The position numbers were made by a program, and so were the translations under genes. This document shows, in pieces, positions 8,237 through 16,657 of a stretch of 32,666 bases of DNA (positions within the stretch are counted from its first letter, which is position 1; each line of letters begins with the position of its first letter). The notes under the pieces are model-generated. The model worked only from the letters and a program-made list of their open reading frames with translations. It had not been told where the DNA came from and ran no database searches. The stretch is from Hadesarchaea archaeon (GTDB lineage: Archaea; Hadarchaeota; Hadarchaeia; Hadarchaeales; Hadarchaeaceae), in the NCBI GenBank assembly GCA_030601665.1, contig JAUWBP010000002.1:1-32666 (forward strand), written 5' to 3'.

Positions 8237-9328
8237 TTAGAACGCTATGGTTGGGTGTTTCATTCTAATGTTGCATGCACCCTCTGTGGTCACGGCGCAC
8301 GGTCCTACTGGGTGCTCTGGAGTGCACGCTTCGTTAAACAGCGGACATTCACGTGGGTTAATCAGCCCCCTGAGAACATCACCACATCTGCATCCCCTTG
8401 CGAAGTCTTCTACCTCCCCTATCTGAAAGTCAAATTTTTTATGTACATCATACCCTTCGAACTCTCGCCTGAGTTCTAGAGCGGATCTTGGAACCATTGG
8501 AAACCCACGCCATTTTTTATCAACGACTTTAAACACTTGAGCTATCTTCTCCTGTGCCACCACATTGCCCTCGGGACGGACCGCGCGGGTGTACCCAATT
8601 TCTACTTCGTGCCTGCCCTCGCGCAATTGCTTCAGTAGCATCCAGATACTAAGCAGGACATCTATGGGCTCAAACCCGGCAATTACCTGTGGCACCCCGT
8701 AGTGATCCGAGAGATGCTCGTAGGGTTTGGACCCAATTATCGTCGAAACATGCCCGGGACATATGAACCCGTCAAGTGCAACCTCGCCGGACCCGAGCAG
8801 GAACTCCATCGCCGGGGGGATCAGGCGGTGGCACACGAGCAAGCTGAAGTTCTCGGGGGGCCCGCGAAGAACCTCAGCGGCAGTCGTGGGTGCAGTTGTC
8901 TCGAACCCAACAGCCGCGTGAACGACCTCCCGCCCTGGATTTCGTCTCGCCATCTCGACTGCATCAGCCACGCCATAGACTATCCTGACATCCGCGCCGT
9001 CGGTCTTGGCCCCGGCCAACGATGTCCCCGTACCCGGGACGCGAAACATGTCCCCGAAGGTGGTAATGAGGTAACCGCGCCTGGCGAGCTCGATCGCTTC
9101 GGCGATTTCCGCGGTGCTCGTCACACAAACTGGGCACCCCGGGCCGCTGATCACTTCGAGCCAATTGGGAAGCAGGGAGCGGAGACCGAACTTGGTGATG
9201 GTTACCTCGTGACTCCCGCACACGTGCATGAATTTTACCCTGCGATTTGGGTAGAGCCCGCGTATCTCCCGCAGGATTCGGGCCGCTATTTCACGGTCTC
9301 TAAATTTTTTCAACGTTGCGCTCGCCAT
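8237..9328 (-). CDS. hypD: [NiFe] hydrogenase maturation factor HypD
   Basis: HVCGSHE, SGPGCPVCVT, GFETTAPTTA, CPGHVSTIIG, CRCGDVLRGLINPRECPLF, GPCAVTTEGAC. Confidence 0.97.
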   Translation of the reverse strand: MASATLKKFRDREIAARILREIRGLYPNRRVKFMHVCGSHEVTITKFGLRSLLPNWLEVISGPGCPVCVTSTAEIAEAIELARRGYLITTFGDMFRVPGTGTSLAGAKTDGADVRIVYGVADAVEMARRNPGREVVHAAVGFETTAPTTAAEVLRGPPENFSLLVCHRLIPPAMEFLLGSGEVALDGFICPGHVSTIIGSKPYEHLSDHYGVPQVIAGFEPIDVLLSIWMLLKQLREGRHEVEIGYTRAVRPEGNVVAQEKIAQVFKVVDKKWRGFPMVPRSALELRREFEGYDVHKKFDFQIGEVEDFARGCRCGDVLRGLINPRECPLFNEACTPEHPVGPCAVTTEGACNIRMKHPTIAF

Positions 9329-9385
9329 TTTTAAGACCCAAAACGTTTTTAATGCCTCATACTGCCTATAAGCTTCGGTGGACGA

Positions 9386-10042
9386 TTGAAAATTTTAGTG
9401 GCAGCCGACTTCCACGGAGCGCCTAATGCCGAAACCAATCTCTCCAAGTTCCTTAAACGCGGTTATGATTGCCTTGTGCTCATAGGCGACCTCACAAACT
9501 TCGGCCCAGCTAATCTATCGAAAAGCATGCTTGAGCGGATCAAGACAATGGGGATACCCACGTTCGCGGTGCCGGGCAACTGCGATCCGAAGGAGATTCT
9601 GCAGGTGCTCGAAAAGTACGGAGTTAACCTTCACAGCAAGTGCGAGCAGCTCGATAATATCACATTCGTTGGACTCGGGGGCTCAAACCTGACCCCCTTC
9701 AACACCCCATTCGAGCTCACCGAAGCGGAGATCCAAGAGGAACTTGCGGCGCTGACCTGCACCACCGGCACCAACTGGGTGCTAGTCACCCACGCCCCGC
9801 CCCACGGCACCAAGCTCGACCAGAGCGACGAAGGTACTCACGTGGGGAGCAAGAGCATTCGCAAGTTCATCGAGCAGAAGCAGCCCCTCGTGGCGCTTTG
9901 CGGCCATGTGCACGAAGCCCGAAATACCGAAAAGCTTGGGCGAACCCTGATGGTCAACCCCGGGCCAATTAGCAAGGGTTATGCTGCTGAGATAACTGTA
10001 GATAAAAATGACGAAATTCAGGCCAAACTGCTCGAGCTCTAG
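9386..10042 (+). CDS. calcineurin-like metallophosphoesterase
   Basis: AADFHGA, LIGDLTNFG, PGNCDP, THAPPHGTKLD, CGHVHEARN. Confidence 0.9.
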   Translation: MKILVAADFHGAPNAETNLSKFLKRGYDCLVLIGDLTNFGPANLSKSMLERIKTMGIPTFAVPGNCDPKEILQVLEKYGVNLHSKCEQLDNITFVGLGGSNLTPFNTPFELTEAEIQEELAALTCTTGTNWVLVTHAPPHGTKLDQSDEGTHVGSKSIRKFIEQKQPLVALCGHVHEARNTEKLGRTLMVNPGPISKGYAAEITVDKNDEIQAKLLEL

Positions 10043-10065
10043 CGGTCGCAAAAATGATGAAATAA

Positions 10066-10254
10066 ATGCCTAAAATGACATGCTGCCCCCGTTGCGGTTC
10101 TTCAAAGCTCAAATGTGCTTCGGGGCTCCCCCATCTCTGGTCCCTTTATGACTGCCAAGAATGCGGGTACCGAGGTTCCCTGATCATCGAGGATGGGGCG
10201 CTCGCAAGAAAAATCAGAAAGCGATGGTTGGGTGAACAAGGGGATAAAGGCTAG
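10066..10254 (+). CDS. small zinc-ribbon protein
   Basis: 62 aa with CCPRCGSSKLKC and YDCQECGYRG. Confidence 0.75.
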   Translation: MPKMTCCPRCGSSKLKCASGLPHLWSLYDCQECGYRGSLIIEDGALARKIRKRWLGEQGDKG

Positions 10255-10571
10255 GTCGGCAGGCAAAATACTCTCTTGGTCATTTTCGAGATTTTCGCTT
10301 GCACCATTTCTTTTTCGACCCCTGCAAACTCATCTGCACTTAGCATCTGGCCGCGTTTGTCCATGTAGTAAATTCTCAAGCTCTTTCCGCTGAAAATACA
10401 GATAAAGTAGTGTGTTCCTCTCACCATCCACACCCTCAGGTCAGGCAACTTGCCTTTCCTCATCACCGACCCCATCTTTACCTGGCGTACATCGATGAGG
10501 TCTACACGTTTTTCCTTAAGCTCGCGCGCGGCGAAATTTCGAAGGGATTTCAAAACGGCTCTTGGCCACAT
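10251..10571 (-). CDS. hypothetical protein (106 aa)
   Basis: Intact ORF filling the gap between convergent neighbours; no recognised family. Confidence 0.5.
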   Translation of the reverse strand: MWPRAVLKSLRNFAARELKEKRVDLIDVRQVKMGSVMRKGKLPDLRVWMVRGTHYFICIFSGKSLRIYYMDKRGQMLSADEFAGVEKEMVQAKISKMTKRVFCLPT

Positions 10572-10586
10572 AGCAAACCCGTCGAA

Positions 10587-11632
10587 CTAAATTACCCCTG
10601 TCGCGCGAGCCAGCCGTTCCGACACCCGCCTGCTTAAACCGCTACCGAGCACGGTATAGCGCTCGGGTCGTATGCGATGCGCCATGGTGAGAGCTCTAAC
10701 CACATATTTCGCCGGGATGCCGAGCTCCTTCGCGTTTGTCGGACATCCTATCGTCCGAAGCGCCTCTCGAGTTCTCTGCCAATCTTCCCCCTGTAAGTAA
10801 GCCATCAATATCGCCCCGACGCCACACTGCTCACCATGAAGAGCAGGTTTGGGAGCGATCTGATCGAGTGCGTGGCTAAACAAATGTTCTGCACCGCTCG
10901 CGGGACGGCTGCTCCCAGCGATCGCCATGGCCACACTGCTTGAAATCAAAGCCTTCACGACCTTGCGTACGCTCTCCTCGGTGTGGCGGTGTACGAGTTT
11001 TGCGTTCTCCATTATGATCTGAGCGCTCAAGAGCGAGAGGGCTACAGCGTATTCGCTGTAGGGTTCACCAAACAATCGATGCGCAAGCTGCCAATCGCGA
11101 ACCGCGGTGAAGTTCGCCACCAGATCACCGCACCCTGCTGCGAGCAGACGATGGGGCGCGCGTTTGATAATGAGCGTGTCAGCGACTATTGCGATTGGGG
11201 GATGGGTTTGGATCGATGTTGGCTTTCGCCCATCCTTGATCGATGCCCGGGAGGATGATATCCCATCGTGGGATGCCGCAGTGGGCACCGAGATAAAAGG
11301 CTTACCTCCATCGAACGAAGCCATTTTCGCTACATCGATGCATGTGCCGCCCCCGACCCCAAGCAGGAAATCAGCTTTGCCCTTGGCCAACTTTCGGACC
11401 CTCGCAACCGTCGCTAGATTTGCCTGCTTGATTAAATCATAGTCTACCTTAAACCCGGTGTGCTCGAGCAGACGCTTGACCCTGCTACCGACCAGTTTGA
11501 AGGTCGTTGAGTCGGCCACGACCAAAGCACGCTCACCAAGACTGAGGCGCTCAGAAACATCCACAACCCGCCCGATCACCCCCGGGCCTATCCAGACCTC
11601 GCGGGGGAGCTCGATGCGTTTGGGCTCTTTCA
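10587..11632 (-). CDS. egsA: sn-glycerol-1-phosphate dehydrogenase
   Basis: GVGGGTCIDVAKMAS, SVPTAASHDGISSSRAS, GCGDLVANFTAVRDWQLA, HGEQCGVGAI. Start set at MKEPKRIELP; upstream ORF extension overlaps the divergent gene and promoter. Confidence 0.93.
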
Positions 11633-11663
11633 TTTTACTTACCAGCTCTTCTGTTGGCGGATA

Positions 11664-11675
11664 AACTTTATATAC
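11664..11675. promoter_or_regulatory. TATA-like element between divergent egsA and psmB
   Basis: aaactttatatacaaata in the divergent intergenic region. Confidence 0.45.
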
Positions 11676-11736
11676 AAATAATACCAGCTCTTTATTGCTG
11701 CTTCTAGTGCAGCATCTTTTCAAGCGAGGTATAAGC

Positions 11737-12360
11737 TTGGAGAAACCAAAACTCAAACATCTCAAAGGCACGACAACCGTCGGGCTTGCGTGCAGGGACG
11801 GCGTGGTGTTCGCCACCGATAGCCGGGCCACGATGGGTTACTTCGTGGCGAGCAAGCAGGCGCGAAAGGTGTTCAAGATAACCGACACCATCGGTGCCAC
11901 CACTGCTGGAGGAGTCGCGGATACCCAGAGTTTAGTGAACACGCTCCGAGCTGAGGCAGGATATTATCTGATGCGCGAGGGAATCCCCATAGGCGTGCGA
12001 GCAAGTGCTAGGCTCGTCGCCAATATCGTCCACGCGTACAGCCTATTCCCTTACATCGCGAACCTGCTGGTCGGGGGTACAGATGCCTCTGGTCCCAGGC
12101 TTTTCTTCGTCGACCTTGACGGTGCCCTAACTGAGGAAACCATGATAGCTACGGGATCAGGCTCGCCGGTTGCCTATGGTGTGCTCGAAACCGAGTTCAG
12201 GGAGGGTATGAGCATCGAGGAAGCCTCGCCCATCGTAATCAAGGCAGTGCGAACAGCGATAAAGCGCGACATCGCTACGGGCAACGAGATCACGGTCGCA
12301 GCGATAAACAAGCGAGGATATCGTGAGCTTTCACCCGAAGAGATAAAAAAATTGGCTTGA
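11737..12360 (+). CDS. psmB: archaeal proteasome beta subunit
   Basis: Short propeptide then KGTTTVGLACRDGVVFATDSRATMG; TTG start at 11737 preceded by GCGAGGT. Confidence 0.95.
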   Translation: MEKPKLKHLKGTTTVGLACRDGVVFATDSRATMGYFVASKQARKVFKITDTIGATTAGGVADTQSLVNTLRAEAGYYLMREGIPIGVRASARLVANIVHAYSLFPYIANLLVGGTDASGPRLFFVDLDGALTEETMIATGSGSPVAYGVLETEFREGMSIEEASPIVIKAVRTAIKRDIATGNEITVAAINKRGYRELSPEEIKKLA

Positions 12361-12387
12361 TCCAAGCTCTGCTTAAAAGGTGACCGC

Positions 12388-14295
12388 ATGGCTGCGGATG
12401 AACTGTTGCAAGAAATAAAACGCATTATGCGAGAGGAGACTCCCTTCGCCAAGGCGATCTCCGACATCGATTTCGAGGGACCCAAGGTGGTGCTTTATTG
12501 TAATAAACTTGACCCGCTCATGGACAACGGTGAAGTGATAAAGGAGCTCGCGCGTAAGATTCGGAAGCGGATAATCCTACGCCCCGACCCCGGAATTCTG
12601 ACCGAGCCTGATGATGCCGAAAAGGACATCCGGCGCCTCGTCCCCGCAGAGGCCGGGATAACCGATGTAATTTTCAGCCGAGATGTAGGAGAAGTCACCA
12701 TCGAAGCGCAGAAGCCCGGAATAGCCATAGGTAAGGGAGGCTCCCTACTCCGCGAGATAATGCGGGAAATCAACTGGACACCCCGGATAGTCCGGGCGCC
12801 CCCCATTAAGTCTGACATCGTGCGAAACATCCGTCGCTCGATGATCCAAGCGGGTGCCAAGCGACGCGATATCCTGCGGAAGATCGGCAGGCGGATTCAT
12901 CGAGAGCCCAAGGCGAAAGGAGACTGGATCCGGTTCACGACCCTCGGGGGGTCGCGCGAGGTTGGACGTTCATCATTTTTGCTCCAAACCCCTGAAAGCC
13001 GGGTCGTGATCGACTGTGGTGTAAACGTCGCATCCGAGGATCGAGCTTTCCCCCACCTCGAAGTCCCCGAAATCAGGCTGCAAGAACTGGACGCGATGAT
13101 TCTCACCCACGCTCACCTAGACCACTGCGGTTTTATTCCCTACCTCTTCAAGTACGGGTTCGAAGGTCCCGTCTACTGTACTCCCGCCACGCGTGACCTC
13201 GCCGTGCTCCTACAGCTGGATTACGTGGACATAGCAGAGCGCGAGGATCGACCGCTCCCTTACAACAAGCGAGACATCATCAATTTCCTTCGCCACTGCA
13301 TCCCACTCGAGTACGGCGATGTCACCGACATCGCGCCCGACATCCGGATTACCCTCCACAACGCAGGGCACATTTTGGGCTCCTCCATCGTGCACGCCCA
13401 CATCGGTGAGGGGCTTTACAACCTCGTGTACACGGGCGACTTCAAGTTCGACCGCACGCGTCTCTTCTCCCCCGCCGTTTGCATGTTCCCTCGCTTGGAG
13501 ACCCTCGTCATGGACAGCACCTATGGGGGTTCTGAGGACATCCAGCCCTTTCGCGCGGACGCCGAAAGAGAATTCATTCGAATCGTGACCGAGACCACGA
13601 AGCGAGGGGGCAAGGTCGTCGTACCGGCATTCGCGGTCGGGCGCGCGCAGGAGATAATGGTCCTGCTCGAGGATTTCAGTAGAAAAGGAATGCTTGACGG
13701 GATACCCGTTTACTTGGACGGGATGATATGGGAAGCGACGGCTATCCACACGGCTTACCCAGAATACCTGTCCCAAGAGTTGCGGGAGCGGATATTCCGG
13801 GCAGATGAAAATCCATTCCTGTCCAAACTCTTCGAGAGAGTGAAAGGCCCTGACCAGCGAGCGCGGGTAATCGACGGAGGCCCGGCGGTGATCGTGTCGA
13901 CGGCGGGGATGATGGCCGGAGGGCCCGTGCTCGAGTACTTCAAGACCCTCGCGCCCGACCCACTCAACACCCTTATCTTCGTCGGGTACCAGTGCGAGGG
14001 CTCCCTCGGGCGTCGCATCCAAAAGGGATGGCGCGAAGTCCCCCTGCGCGGCGAGAAGGGGAGGGTAGTGGAGGCGAAGGTTAACATGGAAATCCGAACG
14101 GTCGAGGGATTCAGCGGGCACTCAGATCGAGCCCAGTTGCTGAACTTCGTGCGGAGGGCCTCACCCAAACCTCAGCGTGTCATATGTGTCCACGGCGATG
14201 AAAACAAATGTACCGATTTGGCAAGTGCGCTGTACAAACTTTTCAGGGTCGAGACGAAGGCGCCCCGGAATTTGGAGACCATTAGGCTCCACTAG
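12388..14295 (+). CDS. KH-MBL-beta-CASP ribonuclease (aCPSF1)
   Basis: KH domains, GSREVGRSSF, LTHAHLDHCGFIPYLF, GHILGSSIV, MDSTYGGSEDIQPFR, beta-CASP PAFAVGRAQE, TAGMMAGGPVLEYF, GFSGHSDR. Confidence 0.96.
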   Translation: MAADELLQEIKRIMREETPFAKAISDIDFEGPKVVLYCNKLDPLMDNGEVIKELARKIRKRIILRPDPGILTEPDDAEKDIRRLVPAEAGITDVIFSRDVGEVTIEAQKPGIAIGKGGSLLREIMREINWTPRIVRAPPIKSDIVRNIRRSMIQAGAKRRDILRKIGRRIHREPKAKGDWIRFTTLGGSREVGRSSFLLQTPESRVVIDCGVNVASEDRAFPHLEVPEIRLQELDAMILTHAHLDHCGFIPYLFKYGFEGPVYCTPATRDLAVLLQLDYVDIAEREDRPLPYNKRDIINFLRHCIPLEYGDVTDIAPDIRITLHNAGHILGSSIVHAHIGEGLYNLVYTGDFKFDRTRLFSPAVCMFPRLETLVMDSTYGGSEDIQPFRADAEREFIRIVTETTKRGGKVVVPAFAVGRAQEIMVLLEDFSRKGMLDGIPVYLDGMIWEATAIHTAYPEYLSQELRERIFRADENPFLSKLFERVKGPDQRARVIDGGPAVIVSTAGMMAGGPVLEYFKTLAPDPLNTLIFVGYQCEGSLGRRIQKGWREVPLRGEKGRVVEAKVNMEIRTVEGFSGHSDRAQLLNFVRRASPKPQRVICVHGDENKCTDLASALYKLFRVETKAPRNLETIRLH

Positions 14296-14861
14296 CGTGA
14301 CGGACCTCCCCTGAGTGATGCCAACTCCCGTTTGGTCAGCTCGCGTTTCTTAGCCCGCTTATCCACAATCGTGCTGTGTCCGAATGGGTCCATGAGAATC
14401 AGCCTAACCCTACGCTTCCCTACATACACCTCATCGAGCTTTTTGATTTTTACCTCACCCCGTCGACGCCTCGGAGCATCAACTTTTTCGATTGCCAGCT
14501 TTATCGCCGCCTTGACGCGATCGAGCACTCCCTCGACATTCGACACATAGCCCTGGCTCGCTGGCCCTGGCTCCACGGTCACCCCAAGCTCCGGCAACTT
14601 GATCGTTCCCGTGCTCGATTTCACGACCCTGACCTTGAGGTCTTCTTCAGATGTGATTTGAAACTCGTGGCGTGCAGGGGGCCGCTCGCCCAATGACATG
14701 ACATCCGCATGCTTGAACTTGCAGCTGGTGCAGCTCGCAGAGGTCTCCATTATCTCACCGAAATATGGAATGTTGTCGACTCTGCCCCTGACGCGAAAGG
14801 TGCCCTTAGCTCCGCATATTGGACAACGATCAATAGGGAGTAAAAACTCCCTCTTCCGCAT
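14292..14861 (-). CDS. ZPR1 zinc finger domain protein
   Basis: CPICGAKGTFRVR, IPYFGEIMETSASCTSCKFKHADV. Confidence 0.92.
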   Translation of the reverse strand: MRKREFLLPIDRCPICGAKGTFRVRGRVDNIPYFGEIMETSASCTSCKFKHADVMSLGERPPARHEFQITSEEDLKVRVVKSSTGTIKLPELGVTVEPGPASQGYVSNVEGVLDRVKAAIKLAIEKVDAPRRRRGEVKIKKLDEVYVGKRRVRLILMDPFGHSTIVDKRAKKRELTKRELASLRGGPSR

Positions 14862-14875
14862 GAGTTCACCGAAAG

Positions 14876-15259
14876 TTATGCGGCGGTTCTTTTAAATTGG
14901 ATATTGATTAACCTGGGAGTGGCTATTACCTTTGACTCCGTCAAGCGACCCACGTCCCCACCTATGACCTGGCAAATCCCCTTCAGCTGGTCGATCGCTC
15001 GCTTGAGCTCTGCTGGGTCCTGGTTCATTAGCGTAGTGATGTCGAGAATCATGATGTTGCCAGCTCGAAGCTCGTCCGCGACCTCTTGAACGTCAACGAG
15101 ACTGTGAAGGTCCATGCTCTTGACGTAGATGGGCTCGAGCGCGTGAATACCCCTTGGCCTACCAACAGCCTCTTCCTCAAGCTCCATGATCGGTATTTCA
15201 TCGACCGTTTCAGGCCTTACCCCGGACTTTGCCTTGAACAACTTTTTTAAGGATCTCAA
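14876..15259 (-). CDS. sepF: SepF-like cell division protein
   Basis: YVKSMDLHSLVDVQEVADELRAGNIMILDITTLMNQDPAELKRAIDQLKGICQVIGGDVGRL. Confidence 0.85.
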   Translation of the reverse strand: MRSLKKLFKAKSGVRPETVDEIPIMELEEEAVGRPRGIHALEPIYVKSMDLHSLVDVQEVADELRAGNIMILDITTLMNQDPAELKRAIDQLKGICQVIGGDVGRLTESKVIATPRLINIQFKRTAA

Positions 15260-15299
15260 ACATTCGCCTCCTAATAAATGGTCGAGGCTTTCAAGCTAT

Positions 15300-15785
15300 T
15301 TAACCTTTCGCTAGAAACCGCCACATTTCATCTCCGACATGGTGCAGGTTCTTGATCACTTTCCCCCTCGAGCCCTGCATCTCAGCCCCGGGCACGAGCG
15401 CTTGCCCAACTGCGATGGGCTTGCCGTGTCGTTCGTCCACGATCGCCACGTTCTCCCCTAGAGTGACTCCCCCGTCCGCAGAAACCACCCCCGGGGCCAT
15501 AATATCGGCTCCGTTGGCGACATGAGGCACCGCCCCCATGTCAACGACCACCCGCTTTAACGGAATTCGATCGAGTGATTTCAACGTCGGAAAAATCTTG
15601 TCGCTCGATCTGACCAAGAGCGCTTCACCCGCAGCCAAGATGATCTCCCCTCCCTCCTCCAGCTCCAAAGCCTCGATCGGCCCCTTCAAAAGTTCAGCAG
15701 CGGACTCACCAAAGCGATCGATGACTTCCCGTGTAAGTTGCCTGAGCAAAGCTTTTCGTAAATGATAACGGCGCTTTATCGGCAT
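15300..15785 (-). CDS. PUA-domain RNA-binding protein (Tma20/MCT-1-like)
   Basis: MPIKRRYHLRK..., PHVANGADIMAPGVVSADGGVTLGENVAIVDERHGKPIAVGQAL. Start trimmed because the ORF extension overlaps the Lsm gene. Confidence 0.85.
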   Translation of the reverse strand: MPIKRRYHLRKALLRQLTREVIDRFGESAAELLKGPIEALELEEGGEIILAAGEALLVRSSDKIFPTLKSLDRIPLKRVVVDMGAVPHVANGADIMAPGVVSADGGVTLGENVAIVDERHGKPIAVGQALVPGAEMQGSRGKVIKNLHHVGDEMWRFLAKG

Positions 15786-15843
15786 CAAACAAAAGTGGCT
15801 CGATACGCTTAAATACGCAGCTAGCGAGAAGTTGATGATTTTC

Positions 15844-16068
15844 ATGGCGCAGCGACCTCTCGATGTGCTCAACCGTGCCCTTGAATCGTCGGTGCTCGTG
15901 GGGCTCAAGGGCGGACGAGAGCTAAGGGGAAAACTGAAAGGCTTTGATGTGCACGTCAATTTGGTGCTGGAGGATGCAGAGGATATCCAAGGTGGCGAAG
16001 CGGCGAAACGTTACGGGACAATGGTGATCCGAGGCGACTCGGTCGTCTTCATCTCTCCGGCTGAGTGA
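15844..16068 (+). CDS. Sm-like (LSm) archaeal protein
   Basis: [48 protein letters not shown]...[12 protein letters not shown]. Confidence 0.95.
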   Translation: MAQRPLDVLNRALESSVLVGLKGGRELRGKLKGFDVHVNLVLEDAEDIQGGEAAKRYGTMVIRGDSVVFISPAE

Positions 16069-16073
16069 GGGAC

Positions 16074-16259
16074 ATGGTCAAAGGTACCCCATCGATGGGC
16101 AAACGCCACAAAGTCGTGCACATCCGTTGTCGGCGCTGTGGAAGGCGCGCCTATCACGTTCAACGAGGCGTGTGCGCGGCTTGCGGCTATGGTCGATCGC
16201 GTCGCATCAAGCACTACAACTGGAAGGTAAAAACTATTCAGGGTTTGCGGCTCCGATAG
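16074..16259 (+). CDS. rpl37e: 50S ribosomal protein L37e
   Basis: [50 protein letters not shown]. Confidence 0.96.
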   Translation: MVKGTPSMGKRHKVVHIRCRRCGRRAYHVQRGVCAACGYGRSRRIKHYNWKVKTIQGLRLR

Positions 16260-16365
16260 CCATACGGAAGTGTCAAACGTTGGATACTGCCTCCTCTTGC
16301 GCTAATTAAGAATTTAAGCATGGAGTTTCCAACATTGATTGGTGGGCCGGTGGATCAGCCTGGAA

Positions 16366-16396
16366 ATGAAGGGGAAACATCTCCTCGTCAACAGAA
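16366..16396 (+). other. D-loop tRNA intron (about 31 nt, boundaries ambiguous by 1-2 nt due to GAAAT/GAAT repeat)
   Basis: Removal restores AGCCTGGAAT-GATC; relaxed bulge-helix-bulge: C60T61G62 pairs with C92A93G94 (16360-62 / 16392-94), 3' bulge AAT. Confidence 0.75.
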
Positions 16397-16413
16397 TGAT
16401 CGTCCGCTTGGCA

Positions 16414-16430
16414 AATTATAATATCTAAAT
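16414..16430 (+). other. canonical 37/38 tRNA intron, 17 nt
   Basis: TTGG (16408-16411) pairs with CTAA (16425-16428, one G-U); 5' bulge CAA, 3' bulge ATT; splicing yields anticodon loop TTGGCAT. Confidence 0.85.
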
Positions 16431-16515
16431 TGCGGGAGGTCGCGGGTTCGAATCCCGCCCGGTCCACCACTCAAAATGAGTAAGTTTTATTGCTCTTGAT
16501 TCCAAACACAAGTCT

Positions 16516-16620
16516 GGGCTCGTGGTCTAGTGGTTATGAGGGAGTTGGCGTAGCCGCACCCTAACAAACGTCGCCTTGACATGGCGAAGTTCCGGGGTTC
16601 GAATCCCCGCGGGCCCACCA
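16516..16620 (+). tRNA. tRNA-Val(GAC) with D-arm intron; CCA encoded
   Basis: Acceptor GGGCTCG/CGGGCCC; anticodon arm TCGCC-TTGACAT-GGCGA; T-arm CGGGG-TTCGAAT-CCCCG; A-CCA; D-arm complete only after removing 29 nt. Confidence 0.95.
16539..16567 (+). other. non-canonical D-arm tRNA intron, 29 nt
   Basis: Central helix GTTA (16533-16536)/TAAC (16562-16565); 3-nt bulges TGA (16537-16539) and AAA (16566-16568); inner stem GGG/CCC. Splicing gives GGTTATGACG. Confidence 0.88.
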
Positions 16621-16657
16621 TCTATTTTTGTGTATAGTGTGAGTTTTTAACGATCTG

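Larger units (their letters stand above)
16344..16469 (+). tRNA. tRNA-Ala(GGC) with D-loop intron and anticodon-loop intron; CCA encoded
   Basis: Acceptor GGGCCGG/CCGGTCC with G3-U70; D-stem GATC/GATC (16353-16356, 16398-16401); anticodon stem TCCGC/GCGGG; spliced loop TTGGCAT; T-arm GCGGG-TTCGAAT-CCCGC; A-CCA. Confidence 0.93.

Noticed and set aside
10048-10062. C/D box sRNA (ATGATGA C box)
   Set aside because: No CTGA D box at suitable distance; it is the short gap before the zinc-ribbon gene start.
11633-11831. N-terminal extension of EgsA in the ORF track
   Set aside because: It covers the divergent promoter and the psmB 5' end; homology begins at MKEPKRIELP (11632).
13210-14121. 303-aa antisense ORF opposite aCPSF1
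   Set aside because: Typical mirror ORF of a high-GC coding region; no domain, and the sense strand is clearly coding. The same applies to the other long antisense ORFs, e.g. 8702-9334, 20226-20816 and 25314-25967.
16279-16332. Inverted repeat GTTGGA...TCCAAC upstream of tRNA-Ala
   Set aside because: Only 6 bp (plus one mismatch) separated by about 42 nt; likely chance, and the region is explained as a tRNA promoter with TATA-like aatttaag near 16311.
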